A stretch of DNA of 64,000 nucleotides. It comes from Flavobacterium saccharophilum (GTDB taxonomy: Bacteria > Bacteroidota > Bacteroidia > Flavobacteriales > Flavobacteriaceae). The notes beneath the pieces are model-generated. The model was not told where the DNA came from. It saw only the letters and a list, made by a program, of their open reading frames with translations, and did no database searches. The DNA lies in assembly GCF_900142735.1 (NCBI RefSeq), contig NZ_FRBY01000005.1:248001-312000 (forward strand). Direction: 5' to 3'. Positions 32,588 to 41,696 of the stretch are shown piece after piece. The position numbers and the translations under genes were made by a program. Position 1 is the stretch's first letter. Each line of letters starts with the position of its first letter.

Positions 32588-33508
32588 ATGAAAAAACAAG
32601 TAGGCGAAAAAATAAGAACTTATGGTGCAAAAGGATTTCGGGAAAGATTTCTTGGTGAAGAAAACCCGATGCAGTTACTTTTTAAATCAAATTCAGACCA
32701 TTTTTTTTGTCTGAAAATAGAAGAAATGATGGGACTACGATTTCCGGTTCCCCCCTCAAAACACAGTTGCCACACAATTATTTTCATTACTTCGGGCATT
32801 CATAGTATCAAAATTGGTTTTGAAGAGTACCTCACTTATTCTAATGGAATTATAGTTGTTCCGGCCGGTCAGATTTTTTCTGTAGAACATGTAAATAATA
32901 AACATATTGGTTTTGTCTGTCAATTTCACCCTGATATTTTAATTGGAAAATATGGAGGAAGCGAAATGATTAATGAATTTGATTTTCTGAAAATTGGTGG
33001 TAATCCAAAAATTCCGGTTTCAGAAATAGACTTTCCTTTCATTCTCAACTTATTCAAACGTCTCCAACATGAATATGTATCGAGCGAAAAAGTTAATTTA
33101 GAAATCGTTCAATCGTATTTGATGGCTTTATTCTGTGAAATGAATAAAAGTAATATCAAAACAACCAAAAGCACGAGTGCCGCAACCACACTCTCGTCAA
33201 AATTCAAAGCACTTATTTATGATCATATTAAAATAAATCATCAGGTAAATTACTATGCTTCACTTTTAAATGTAACACCTAATCATTTAAATAAATCAAT
33301 AAAAGCAGCTACAGGAAAGTCAGCAACAAATTGGATTGATGAAACCATACTGCTTGAAGCAAAATATTTACTCTATCAAACAACATTTTCTGTCAGTGAA
33401 ATTGCAATGCAGGTTGGCCATGAGGATCAGTCTTACTTCAGCAGATTCTTTAAAAAACACGAAGGCATGACTCCCGTTCAATACCGAAAAATGATTGATA
33501 AATCCTAA
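32588..33508 (+). CDS. AraC family transcriptional regulator
   Basis: 306 residues. The N-terminal part (about 40-160) is a cupin-like ligand domain (SKHSCHTIIFITSGIHSIKIGFEEYLTYSNGIIVVPAGQIFSVEHV). The C-terminal part (about 205-306) is the double HTH: QVNYYASLLNVTPNHLNKSIKAATGKSATNWI and FSVSEIAMQVGHEDQSYFSRFFKKHEGMTPVQYR. A DNA-binding transcription factor responding to an unknown small molecule. It shares the operon with DUF6642, whose product may be its effector or target. Confidence 0.88.
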   Translation: MKKQVGEKIRTYGAKGFRERFLGEENPMQLLFKSNSDHFFCLKIEEMMGLRFPVPPSKHSCHTIIFITSGIHSIKIGFEEYLTYSNGIIVVPAGQIFSVEHVNNKHIGFVCQFHPDILIGKYGGSEMINEFDFLKIGGNPKIPVSEIDFPFILNLFKRLQHEYVSSEKVNLEIVQSYLMALFCEMNKSNIKTTKSTSAATTLSSKFKALIYDHIKINHQVNYYASLLNVTPNHLNKSIKAATGKSATNWIDETILLEAKYLLYQTTFSVSEIAMQVGHEDQSYFSRFFKKHEGMTPVQYRKMIDKS

Positions 33509-33579
33509 TTATTGATTGCGAAATCCTATCAAATCCTCAAGCATTTTATGAAATTTGCCTCATAAAAAAATGCAGATTT

Positions 33580-33780
33580 ATGATTCATGTTTTTAAAACT
33601 TCAGTTGATACAAAATCGAAATTAGAATTCGCAACAGCATTACTTACCGAATTATTACCTCATGCCAAATGGAATTTTGATCTTGAGGATTGCGATAACA
33701 TTTTACGGATTGACAGTGAAACTGAAGTCTCTGAAAAAGTATTACAAAACAAAATTTTTGATTGTATTGAATTAGAATAA
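33580..33780 (+). CDS. Small ferredoxin-like-fold protein
   Basis: 66 residues, with a beta-alpha-beta-beta-alpha pattern (IHVFKTSVDTKSKLEFATALLTELLPHAKWNFDLEDCDNILRIDSE) like HMA-type or PII-like domains, but without a CxxC metal motif. Such short proteins are common in Bacteroidota and unassigned. It may belong to the transcript of the AraC gene (71-base gap) or have its own promoter. Confidence 0.65.
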   Translation: MIHVFKTSVDTKSKLEFATALLTELLPHAKWNFDLEDCDNILRIDSETEVSEKVLQNKIFDCIELE

Positions 33781-33819
33781 AATCTCAATCCAATCTTTGC
33801 CTAAACTCCCCTATTTATT

Positions 33820-34392
33820 ATGGATACTGCCCTGCATCAAAACAAAACTTTTGATACCATTGATTATTCGGAACAAAAATTGTCTGATAATGAATTTGTA
33901 AATTGTGAATTCATCAACTGTAATTTCTCCAAAAGTGATTTTAGCGCTATTGATTTCTTAGATTGCACTTTTAAGAATTGCAATCTTTCGCTAGCAATTC
34001 TTAAGAATACCGGACTTAAAAACATTCAATTTATTGGTTGCAAACTGATGGGATTAGATTTCAGTTCAAGCAATAGTTTTTTGTTTTCAATGCGTTTTCA
34101 GGATTGTCTTTTAGATTATTCAACTTTTATTTATAAAAAACTAAAGAAAACCAGCTTTATAGATTGCTCACTAAAAGATGTCGATTTCTCAAATACGGAT
34201 TTATCTCTCGCCATTTTTAAAAATTGTGATTTAGCAAATGCCACTTTCTCGGAATGTATTCTGGAGAAAACCGATTTCCGATCCTCAAGGAATTACGCCT
34301 TTGATCCTTCTGAAAATAAAATCAAAAGAACAAAAGTTTCACATGCTGCACTTGCCGGATTATTAGAGAAATTTGATTTGGATATCGAGTAA
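33820..34392 (+). CDS. Pentapeptide repeat-containing protein
   Basis: 190 residues made of A(D/N)LXX-like pentapeptides from about residue 20 to 165: FVNCEFINCNFSKSDFSAID, FLDCTFKNCNLSLA, SFIDCSLKDVDFSNTDLS, FKNCDLANATFSECILEKTDF. Central Phe/Leu and Asn/Asp/Cys residues alternate as in the right-handed quadrilateral beta helix. The related Qnr/MfpA proteins protect gyrase, but most family members have no known role, so only the fold is claimed. The gene lies 39 bases after the 66-residue gene; a terminator follows. Confidence 0.85.
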   Translation: MDTALHQNKTFDTIDYSEQKLSDNEFVNCEFINCNFSKSDFSAIDFLDCTFKNCNLSLAILKNTGLKNIQFIGCKLMGLDFSSSNSFLFSMRFQDCLLDYSTFIYKKLKKTSFIDCSLKDVDFSNTDLSLAIFKNCDLANATFSECILEKTDFRSSRNYAFDPSENKIKRTKVSHAALAGLLEKFDLDIE

Positions 34393-34456
34393 GTTGCTGT
34401 CTGTAAAACACAAACAGATAAAAATACTATTTTATATTTATACTATTTACAAAACA

Positions 34457-34486
34457 AAAAAGGGATGCAAAACTGCATCCCTTTTT
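34457..34486. terminator. Bidirectional terminator between pentapeptide gene and the SusD-linked lipoprotein gene
   Basis: Perfect 13-base stem (34457-34469 with 34474-34486), loop AAAC, between convergent genes. Confidence 0.9.
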
Positions 34487-34512
34487 CGACTATTCGAAAT
34501 ATATAATTCTGT

Positions 34513-36066
34513 TTATTTAATCCAACGAGGATCTCCAACTTTCTTGTCAATTACTGCCTGATTTTTAACCGTAAAGTCACCCGTTGCGCTACTCGCAAAC
34601 TCAGGATCTAATGTTCCATAAGTTCCTGAATTATCAAATTTAACTTTTTCATCCCCGGCCGTATGCAATGCCGCTGAATTGAAATAATTATTATTGATAA
34701 AAGTTGGCGCTGTAGTTCCTGCCTGATTTGTATACATTGCCAATGGTGTTTCAAATATCGTATTACGCACAGTTGACGCATTATTTACAAAACGTACATA
34801 CAAAATTCTATTAGTTGCTTTCATTTCCTTATTAGAAATAGTACAAGCATCAATTAAAACATTAGTAGTTAAACTACCTCCTGATAATCCTGGCGCCGCG
34901 TCAATACGAATAAAATCACGACCAACAGAACAGTTATTGAATGTACTGTTTTTAAGTGTAAGGCTTCCTAAATGTGAGGTTCTGAAATCTATAAAATCTC
35001 CACCATTGGTTAATATATTAGTAACAATAGAATTGTCAATTGTTGCAGACACAATTTTTGTACTACCAGTACCACTTTGTGAAATTAATGATTTTGTAAA
35101 ATCATGAATATTACAGCCACTAATTAAAAGTGCTCCGTAAGCTTCACTAATTTCATTGTATTTAACTACATCAGATTGAACACCATCTCCATTAATATCT
35201 AAATCTATTAAGCTTAATGAAGTAGCTCCGGTGTTAAGAAGAAATTTACCATGAATTTTTGGCTTATCATAACTTTTTGCACCTCTAATAGTAAGAGGTT
35301 TAGTCAATAAAAATTCAGAAGCTGTTGTATAATCACCTGGCATTAAAAACAATTTTGAACCTGCCGGTGCCTGTGCAATTTTTGCTTTTAAATCATCTGT
35401 CGGATTAATCACAGTACCTGTTGACAAATCAACTCCGGTAGTAAAAGTTGCCACTCCTCTTTTCTTAGTTCCGTTTAGCAATGTAGCGGTGTATGTTGTT
35501 TCCCCGGTCAGTCCTGTAACAACAGCCACTCCAGCTGTTTTTTCTGCAGCTGTAATAGTATGTGAAATATTTCCCGGAGTCATTGTAATTTGCGTAACAT
35601 TACTATTAGGAGCCCATCTTAAAGTAACAGCTGTCCCTTCGACATCAACATTCTTAATTGGTAATAAAATTTGTTCTGACAATGTTGTTGCGGATGTTAT
35701 CGTCCACTTAGAATCATCCAATCCCTTTGTGATTGCTTTTACACGAATTGCATAAACCGTTTCTCCTTCAAGTTGAACGGATACTGGCAATTGATTCCCT
35801 TTAACCTGCACGGTTTTAAAAATCGTTTTAAACTCCGGATCGTCTGCACTAAATTCTACCACATAGTGATCGGCAGCTTCATTTACCGTCCAATTAAGTT
35901 CAACTACAGTCTGATTTTTCACTTTTGTCGTAACGCCAAGTGGAGAAAATTCTCTCGTATTCCCTAAACTTTCCATCAGTTCTTCATTATAACTTTCACA
36001 GCCCGCTACTACAAATGCAAGTAATAATGTCGCTATTAATCCTTTTAATATATATTTTGTTTTCAT
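34513..36066 (-). CDS. DUF4957/DUF5123-type surface lipoprotein with FN3-like domain
   Basis: 517 residues. Signal peptide and lipobox LLLAFVVAGC (Cys23) followed by Glu/Ser-rich residues. One or two FN3-like domains (about 40-215; FSPLGVTTKVKNQTVVELNWTVNEAADHYVVEF) precede a right-handed beta-helix part (about 225-470) with DUF4957 and DUF5123 features, ending in DPEFASSATGDFTVKNQAVIDKKVGDPRWIK. In known loci such proteins accompany SusC/SusD of pectin-utilisation systems and bind or process homogalacturonan. No catalytic lyase signature is evident. It is the third gene of the susC-susD operon, 8 bases after susD. Confidence 0.85.
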   Translation of the reverse strand: MKTKYILKGLIATLLLAFVVAGCESYNEELMESLGNTREFSPLGVTTKVKNQTVVELNWTVNEAADHYVVEFSADDPEFKTIFKTVQVKGNQLPVSVQLEGETVYAIRVKAITKGLDDSKWTITSATTLSEQILLPIKNVDVEGTAVTLRWAPNSNVTQITMTPGNISHTITAAEKTAGVAVVTGLTGETTYTATLLNGTKKRGVATFTTGVDLSTGTVINPTDDLKAKIAQAPAGSKLFLMPGDYTTASEFLLTKPLTIRGAKSYDKPKIHGKFLLNTGATSLSLIDLDINGDGVQSDVVKYNEISEAYGALLISGCNIHDFTKSLISQSGTGSTKIVSATIDNSIVTNILTNGGDFIDFRTSHLGSLTLKNSTFNNCSVGRDFIRIDAAPGLSGGSLTTNVLIDACTISNKEMKATNRILYVRFVNNASTVRNTIFETPLAMYTNQAGTTAPTFINNNYFNSAALHTAGDEKVKFDNSGTYGTLDPEFASSATGDFTVKNQAVIDKKVGDPRWIK

Positions 36067-36074
36067 ATAATAAC

Positions 36075-37871
36075 TTATTTAGAATAACCGTAATCATTTA
36101 CTAATTGCCCATTACTTCCATCAATAAACACTTGCCAAATTGGCCAGAATTGTCTGTTATCCGGATTAACTCCCGGTTTATACAACGAATTAATTTTAGT
36201 ATCCGCAGCTTCCCCGGTCCATGTCCAATCAACAGAAGTATAGTCAGGACCCGGATTAGTTGTTTCCCCTCTGTTTAACCCATAAATATCCAGAGACACA
36301 TTATCTGATTTAAATTTATAATACAAAGTTTCAGGTACAGTAGCATACTCGCCGGTGTGTGCTGCTAAACTTGCCATTTTTTGTTTTGCCTGATCTAATT
36401 TTGTTTTAAGCAAATTCCAGCGAATAAGCGCTTGTTTACGCTCCATTTCTCCAGTAAATTCATATTTATTTTCTTCAACTAAGGCATTAAACATGGCTGT
36501 TTTACTAGTTAACCCATTTACATAATTCTCAACTTTTACCGTTTGGGCAGCAGGAGCAAATGCTCTTTTACGAACTTCTTTTAAATAAGGCGCAGCAGCT
36601 GCCGGACCTTCTAATTCATTAGCGGCTTCAGCGGCAATAAGAAGCACCTCAGCATAACGCATATAAATTTTATTAACTCCATCGTCATTTGTTGAAGTAA
36701 CGAAACGAGTCATCCATTCGTAACGGTATTTTCCGAAATACCAGGTATTCAGTGCTCCTAATTCTTGTTTTGCAATATTATTTACTGCTGTTCCATATTT
36801 ATAAGGAACACACGTTACATCTCTGCGGGTATCTTGTTGATCATAATCATAAAATACGAAAGGAAGGGGCCCTGCAGTACCTCCACGGTTTGCTCCATTG
36901 GCATGAAACTGGTCGTTAGTGGTATGACGAACAGCAAAACTAAATAACATTCTACCTCTACCATCTGCAAACGGAAGTTCCCAAAGAGATTCTCCACCTG
37001 CGGTAGTAACTTCCTGATTGTATTTTTTCCAAAATGTTTCGAATGATGGTTCTAAATGGGCTTTTCCACTATTGATTACAGAACGAGATTCATCTAATGC
37101 CAATCTATACATAGCGGCAACTGAAAGTTCCGGATCTGTACTTCTGTGAATCCCGTCAGGATATTGTTGAAATCCGCTTGCCGCCATAGCTAAACGAGCG
37201 CGAAATCCTTTTACAAAAGCCTTATTAATTCTTTCTACAGAATTTGTAGCCGCAGTTTCATTTGGCCAAGGTACCAAAGTTGCAGCTTCTCCTAAATCTT
37301 TAATTATTTGCTTATAAACAACATCGCGACTTGATTTTGGTAAATAAATTGTCTCTGAATTAATTGGTTCAAAACGAGCAGGAACATCTCCCCAGGCTTT
37401 AATTAAATCTGCATAATAGATCGCTCTTAACGTTAATGCTTCTCCTAAAAGATAACCAAGGTCCGTTCCTGGTCGCGGGTCACCATATAAACGTAATCCT
37501 CTGATACAAATATTAGCACGTTCGATTCCTGAATACATCATTGCCCAGGCATTATTTGTTGTATTCATTTGCGAATTAATCGGTTTTGCATCGTAAACAC
37601 ACAAATCTGCAGCATCACCGGCTGTTTGCGAATTATTATACCATTCGATATCTGTATTTAATCCGTAAAAAGGAAGAAAACGACCTCTGTAAGAGTTTGT
37701 TTCTGCAAATGGTACTTTTATTCCATCAACCGCACCTTCAGCTAAACCAGCTGTAGAAAAAATTACTGATTCATCAAGTGTTGATTGTGCAGGAGCATCT
37801 AAATAATCTTCCTGACAAGAAGTAAAAAGACTTGTTATAATTAGACCCGCTATTATTATTTTATGTTTCAT
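36075..37871 (-). CDS. SusD/RagB family nutrient-uptake lipoprotein
   Basis: 598 residues. Lipoprotein signal with lipobox ITSLFTSC (Cys19) and then QEDYLDAPAQS, which is the usual start of SusD proteins. The TPR-like helical core is visible (NAWAMMYSGIERANICIRGLRLYG, ALTLRAIYYADLIKAWGDVP, MRYAEVLLIAAEAANELEGPAAAAPYLKEVRKRA) and the C-terminal Gly/Trp/Pro-rich region NPDNRQFWPIWQVFIDG is typical. SusD forms the lid over the SusC channel and binds glycan on the cell surface. Pairs with the SusC at 37888. Confidence 0.95.
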   Translation of the reverse strand: MKHKIIIAGLIITSLFTSCQEDYLDAPAQSTLDESVIFSTAGLAEGAVDGIKVPFAETNSYRGRFLPFYGLNTDIEWYNNSQTAGDAADLCVYDAKPINSQMNTTNNAWAMMYSGIERANICIRGLRLYGDPRPGTDLGYLLGEALTLRAIYYADLIKAWGDVPARFEPINSETIYLPKSSRDVVYKQIIKDLGEAATLVPWPNETAATNSVERINKAFVKGFRARLAMAASGFQQYPDGIHRSTDPELSVAAMYRLALDESRSVINSGKAHLEPSFETFWKKYNQEVTTAGGESLWELPFADGRGRMLFSFAVRHTTNDQFHANGANRGGTAGPLPFVFYDYDQQDTRRDVTCVPYKYGTAVNNIAKQELGALNTWYFGKYRYEWMTRFVTSTNDDGVNKIYMRYAEVLLIAAEAANELEGPAAAAPYLKEVRKRAFAPAAQTVKVENYVNGLTSKTAMFNALVEENKYEFTGEMERKQALIRWNLLKTKLDQAKQKMASLAAHTGEYATVPETLYYKFKSDNVSLDIYGLNRGETTNPGPDYTSVDWTWTGEAADTKINSLYKPGVNPDNRQFWPIWQVFIDGSNGQLVNDYGYSK

Positions 37872-37887
37872 CGTGATAAGTATTAAA

Positions 37888-40800
37888 TTAAAAACTTAGG
37901 TTTAAACCAAAAACCAATTGTCTACTACGTGGGTATGCTGAATAATCAACACCCGGCGTAAGTGGCGTATTTCTTCTTGTAGAAACCTCTGGATCTGGCC
38001 CTGAATAGTTCGTAAGAACAAAAACGTTTGTTGCCGTCAAATAACATCTTACTTTAGTAGCATGTATTGCATTAGTAAAAGAATTTGGTGCAGTATAACC
38101 TAGCGTAAGTGTATTAAGTCTTAAGAATGAACCATCTTCTACAGCCCAGTCACTGAAAACAAAACGACTCATATACGGAGACCACATTGTAGTATTAGCA
38201 TTAAGTGCTGCTAATGCAGTTGGATCTGTCACCAATGTACCTGATTCAGGATCAAGATTTGTCCATCTTTGTCCGTCAGCCATTTCTGAACTTAAATTTC
38301 TGTATTGTCCATTTTGATTTGATGTTGTAAACTCAATTTTGTTTGCATTATAAATATCATTTCCAATGCTATAGTTGAATGCTGCCGACAAATCAAATCC
38401 GTAAGCATTAGCATTAATTGCAAAACCTCCGGTAGCTTTTGGATTTGCATCTCCAATAATGGTAAGGTCATTATTATTCACAACACCATCACCATTAATA
38501 TCTTTCAATTTCATATAACCTGGCTGAACATTTCCAACAACTGTTGAAGCATCCGCAACCCCTGATTTCAATGTATATGCTGTTCCATTATAATCGAAAT
38601 CTGAAACTTCATAACGTCCATCATTTTTATAACCATACATTAAACCAATTGGCGAGCCAACATTTATCGCATAATCGTTTCCTATTTGAGTAGATGCCCA
38701 GTTGGTATTCATACCGAAGTTACTCATCACACCAAGAGAATTGATTCTGTTTTTGTTGACACCAATATTAAATGAGAAGCTTAATCCGTAGTTTGGCTTT
38801 TCAATTGCAATAACATTTGCAGTAGCCTCAAAACCTGTATTTTGAGTCTCTCCCATATTTCTGTATTGGTTATCATAACCCGTTCCGGCTACAGGAAAAA
38901 GAATTAAAAGATCTTTTGTTACGTTTTTGTAAGCCTCTAATGATCCTGTTAAGCGACCCTTGAATAAATCGTAATCAAGACCTAAATTTTGCGTTACTGT
39001 AGTTTCCCATTTCAAGTCAGGATTAGCCAGTGTTTTAGACGCAGACCAATAGTTTTCAACACCATGAATCCAGGTTGTATTTGAAGACTCAAAACTTTGA
39101 ACCGTTTGCCCAACCGGAATATTATTGTTTCCGGCTTCTCCATAACTCAATCTAAGTTTAAGTAAATTAATCCAGGATGTATTTTTCAGGAAACTTTCCT
39201 CTGATAATTTCCAGGCAACAGCTGCCGCAGGGAAAAATCCCCAACGATTATCCTCAAGGAATCTACTCGAACCATCGGCACGATAAGTTGCAGTAACTAA
39301 ATAACGTCCCTTATAATCATAATTTGCACTACCAAAGAATGAAAGTAATTTATCATCTGGTAAATAATTATTATTTACAGAGTTTGGTTTACCCTGAGTA
39401 GTAAGTTTTTGAGCCTGATCAAAGTCAAAGAATTTTGGAAAACCGTGGATAGTCGTAAGGTTTTGATTTGATTTTGTATCAATCATCTCTTCTCCAACAA
39501 GAAATTTAAGGTTATGCTCTTCAGGTAGTAACTTTTTAAAATCATAGCTAAGTGTATTCGCATTTCTAAATCTGTTATCTCTGCGATCTCCAATAGTAAG
39601 TGCTGGCATACCTTGATTTTCTGAAGTTGGTACGTTATTTACATAATAGGTGCTACGTCCATAGAAACGATAATCCTGATAGTAAAAATTATCTAATCCA
39701 AAATCAGATTTAAACTGAAGATTCTCCACTATTTTCCAGGAGAAACTTCCTAACATATTAAACACTTTTCTAAACTGTTGACGATCTGCATCTGCAGTAG
39801 CAACAAAAGGATTAACCAAATAACTGGAAACTGCTTCATCTGTATTATCTGTTGTTAAACCTGGTAACGGAATTGGAGAGTAACCAACAGCATGACGTAA
39901 ACGTGCATCTGCCGAAGAAACTTCTTTTTGTTCGTTAAGCCCACCACCATTAATTTCTGTATCGGCATAACGCATTGTAAAAGAAAGATCAATTTTATCA
40001 CTGGCTTTACTGTTTAAAGCTAGAGATAAGTTGTTTCTGTCAAAATCTGAACCCACCATAATCGCTTTTTCGTCATAGTGTGCGTAATTAAAATTGAAAT
40101 TAATTTTATCAGAACCACCACGTATTCCTAAATCACGGCTTTGCACTTCTCCGGTACGCCCGTAAATTTGTTTTTGCCAATTATCACCTTTTACACCATT
40201 ATACAAATCTCTATCCTGCCAATTACCAAAATATTTTGTATAAGACGTAACATCTCCCGGAGTTGGAGCGTCAAGTAAAGCATATTCGTATTGCCATTTA
40301 ACAAAATCTTCCGTCGGAAGAACATCAATCTGTTCTGCTAAAGTTTTCATACCATAGAACATATTGTAGTTCACTGCTATTGCTCCGTCTTTACCTCTTT
40401 TTGTGGTTATAAGAATAACCCCATTTGCACCTCTTGAACCATAAATCGCAGTTGCAGAGGCATCTTTTAATATCGTTTGAGATTCTACATCGGCAGCAGG
40501 AACGTCATTCATACTATTTACAGGAAATCCATCAACTAAAATAAGAGGTGCACTGTCTTGCGTTAACGATCCACCTCCACGAATTCTAATTTTAATTTCA
40601 GAATCAGGAGAACCTTCAGAAGATGTTACCTGAACCCCCGCCACACGACCAGTAAGTGCTTCTGCTAAATTAGCTACAGGATTTTTTCTTAAATCATTTC
40701 CTGAAACTACAGAAACCGCACCCGTCAAATCTGATTTTTTCACACTAGAATATCCTACGACAACAACTTCATTAAGGTTGTTAGAATCTTCTACTAATGC

Positions 40801-41112
40801 AACATCAATTTTAGTTTTCCCTGCAGCAGAAATCTCTTTAGTTTTAAATCCTATAAAGGAAAAAGTTATTACTGCATTTTTAGGATTGGTAAGCTTTAAT
40901 TTAAAATGCCCGTCAAAATCAGTAGAGGTGCCATTTTTTGTACCCTTTTCTTGTACATTAACCCCTGGAAGGCTCATTCCTGAGGCATCATTTACCGTAC
41001 CCTCCAGTGTTATATTTTGCGCACTTACTTGGTTGCTCATGAATAAGCACAATAAGAAAACAACTGCCAAACAACAATTTGTTCTTTTATTAAATAAATC
41101 TTTAAAATTCAT
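37888..41112 (-). CDS. SusC/RagA family TonB-linked outer-membrane protein
   Basis: 1074 residues. Signal peptide about 1-31 (ends VSAQ), a CarboxypepD_reg-like domain (ITLEGTVNDASGMSLPGVNV), the plug domain with the SusC signature (LTGAVSVVSGNDLRKNPVANLAEALTGRVAGVQV and DASATAIYGSRGANGVILITTKRG), and a 22-strand barrel ending QLVFGLNLSF. It imports oligosaccharides across the outer membrane with TonB energy. First gene of the three-gene operon. Upstream lies a TATGTTTG -7 element directly abutting a LacI-type palindrome. Confidence 0.96.
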   Translation of the reverse strand: MNFKDLFNKRTNCCLAVVFLLCLFMSNQVSAQNITLEGTVNDASGMSLPGVNVQEKGTKNGTSTDFDGHFKLKLTNPKNAVITFSFIGFKTKEISAAGKTKIDVALVEDSNNLNEVVVVGYSSVKKSDLTGAVSVVSGNDLRKNPVANLAEALTGRVAGVQVTSSEGSPDSEIKIRIRGGGSLTQDSAPLILVDGFPVNSMNDVPAADVESQTILKDASATAIYGSRGANGVILITTKRGKDGAIAVNYNMFYGMKTLAEQIDVLPTEDFVKWQYEYALLDAPTPGDVTSYTKYFGNWQDRDLYNGVKGDNWQKQIYGRTGEVQSRDLGIRGGSDKINFNFNYAHYDEKAIMVGSDFDRNNLSLALNSKASDKIDLSFTMRYADTEINGGGLNEQKEVSSADARLRHAVGYSPIPLPGLTTDNTDEAVSSYLVNPFVATADADRQQFRKVFNMLGSFSWKIVENLQFKSDFGLDNFYYQDYRFYGRSTYYVNNVPTSENQGMPALTIGDRRDNRFRNANTLSYDFKKLLPEEHNLKFLVGEEMIDTKSNQNLTTIHGFPKFFDFDQAQKLTTQGKPNSVNNNYLPDDKLLSFFGSANYDYKGRYLVTATYRADGSSRFLEDNRWGFFPAAAVAWKLSEESFLKNTSWINLLKLRLSYGEAGNNNIPVGQTVQSFESSNTTWIHGVENYWSASKTLANPDLKWETTVTQNLGLDYDLFKGRLTGSLEAYKNVTKDLLILFPVAGTGYDNQYRNMGETQNTGFEATANVIAIEKPNYGLSFSFNIGVNKNRINSLGVMSNFGMNTNWASTQIGNDYAINVGSPIGLMYGYKNDGRYEVSDFDYNGTAYTLKSGVADASTVVGNVQPGYMKLKDINGDGVVNNNDLTIIGDANPKATGGFAINANAYGFDLSAAFNYSIGNDIYNANKIEFTTSNQNGQYRNLSSEMADGQRWTNLDPESGTLVTDPTALAALNANTTMWSPYMSRFVFSDWAVEDGSFLRLNTLTLGYTAPNSFTNAIHATKVRCYLTATNVFVLTNYSGPDPEVSTRRNTPLTPGVDYSAYPRSRQLVFGLNLSF

Positions 41113-41264
41113 GGTTTAGTGTTTAAGTTATTAATTGGTTTTAGTTTAGTGGTTTTTTATTTTTTATATGTCTTTTTTTTTTAAGTGATGAAATCATCCT
41201 CGGCTTAGCAAATACAGGCTTTTTTTAAATTAAAAAAATAGCGTTCACTGTAATTGCAACATCA

Positions 41265-41286
41265 TGTAATCGATTACACAAACATA
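41265..41286 (-). promoter_or_regulatory. LacI-type operator abutting the susC -7 element
   Basis: TGTAATCGATTACA (41265-41278) is a perfect 14-base palindrome with the central CG typical of LacI-family operators. Next to it, CAAACATA (41279-41286) reads TATGTTTG on the minus strand, a TAnnTTTG -7 element for susC. Transcription would start inside the palindrome, so a bound repressor would block it. The leader to the ATG at 41112 would be about 160 bases. Confidence 0.7.
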
Positions 41287-41449
41287 AATATTTTTTTAAT
41301 ACAAAAAATTAAAAATCATAAAAAATTCCTAAAAAAAATTATATATAAAAAATAAAGACAACTTTTTATACGACATGTGTAATTTATACAATGAATAAAT
41401 ATCAAAAGTATTTTTATTAATCATTCAAAAGTTGACTATTTACTAAAAA

Positions 41450-41463
41450 AACAATCGATTACA
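41450..41463. promoter_or_regulatory. Second, half-degenerate LacI-type site
   Basis: AATCGATTACA at 41453-41463 matches 11 of 14 bases of the palindrome at 41265, with one half intact. It lies 185 bases upstream, a distance compatible with looping. Confidence 0.45.
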
Positions 41464-41635
41464 CATAAAACTAATAAAACCTCATCAGGATTAGGAATCA
41501 GGCTTAATTTCTCAACGCAGTAAAATGCATTGTTAAAATAAAGTATGAAAAAACTATTATTTTAAATTTTGCACATATACATCCTTATAAACGAAGCTTC
41601 AACAAATGTTAAGTAGTAAATTGTATTGCGCACAA

Positions 41636-41671
41636 AAAAGCCCTTAAACTAAAATTAGCTTAAGGGCTTTT
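41636..41671 (-). terminator. Terminator of the MFS gene
   Basis: Stem AAAAGCCCTTAA / TTAAGGGCTTTT (41636-41647 with 41660-41671); T-run on both sides. Confidence 0.85.
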
Positions 41672-41696
41672 GACTCGTTTATATAATAAAGACTAG

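Noticed and set aside
41113..41696. Missing regulator gene or riboswitch in the susC upstream spacer
   Set aside because: No ORF above 40 codons with start context and no riboswitch-like conserved core was seen; only the operator-like palindromes and a terminator.
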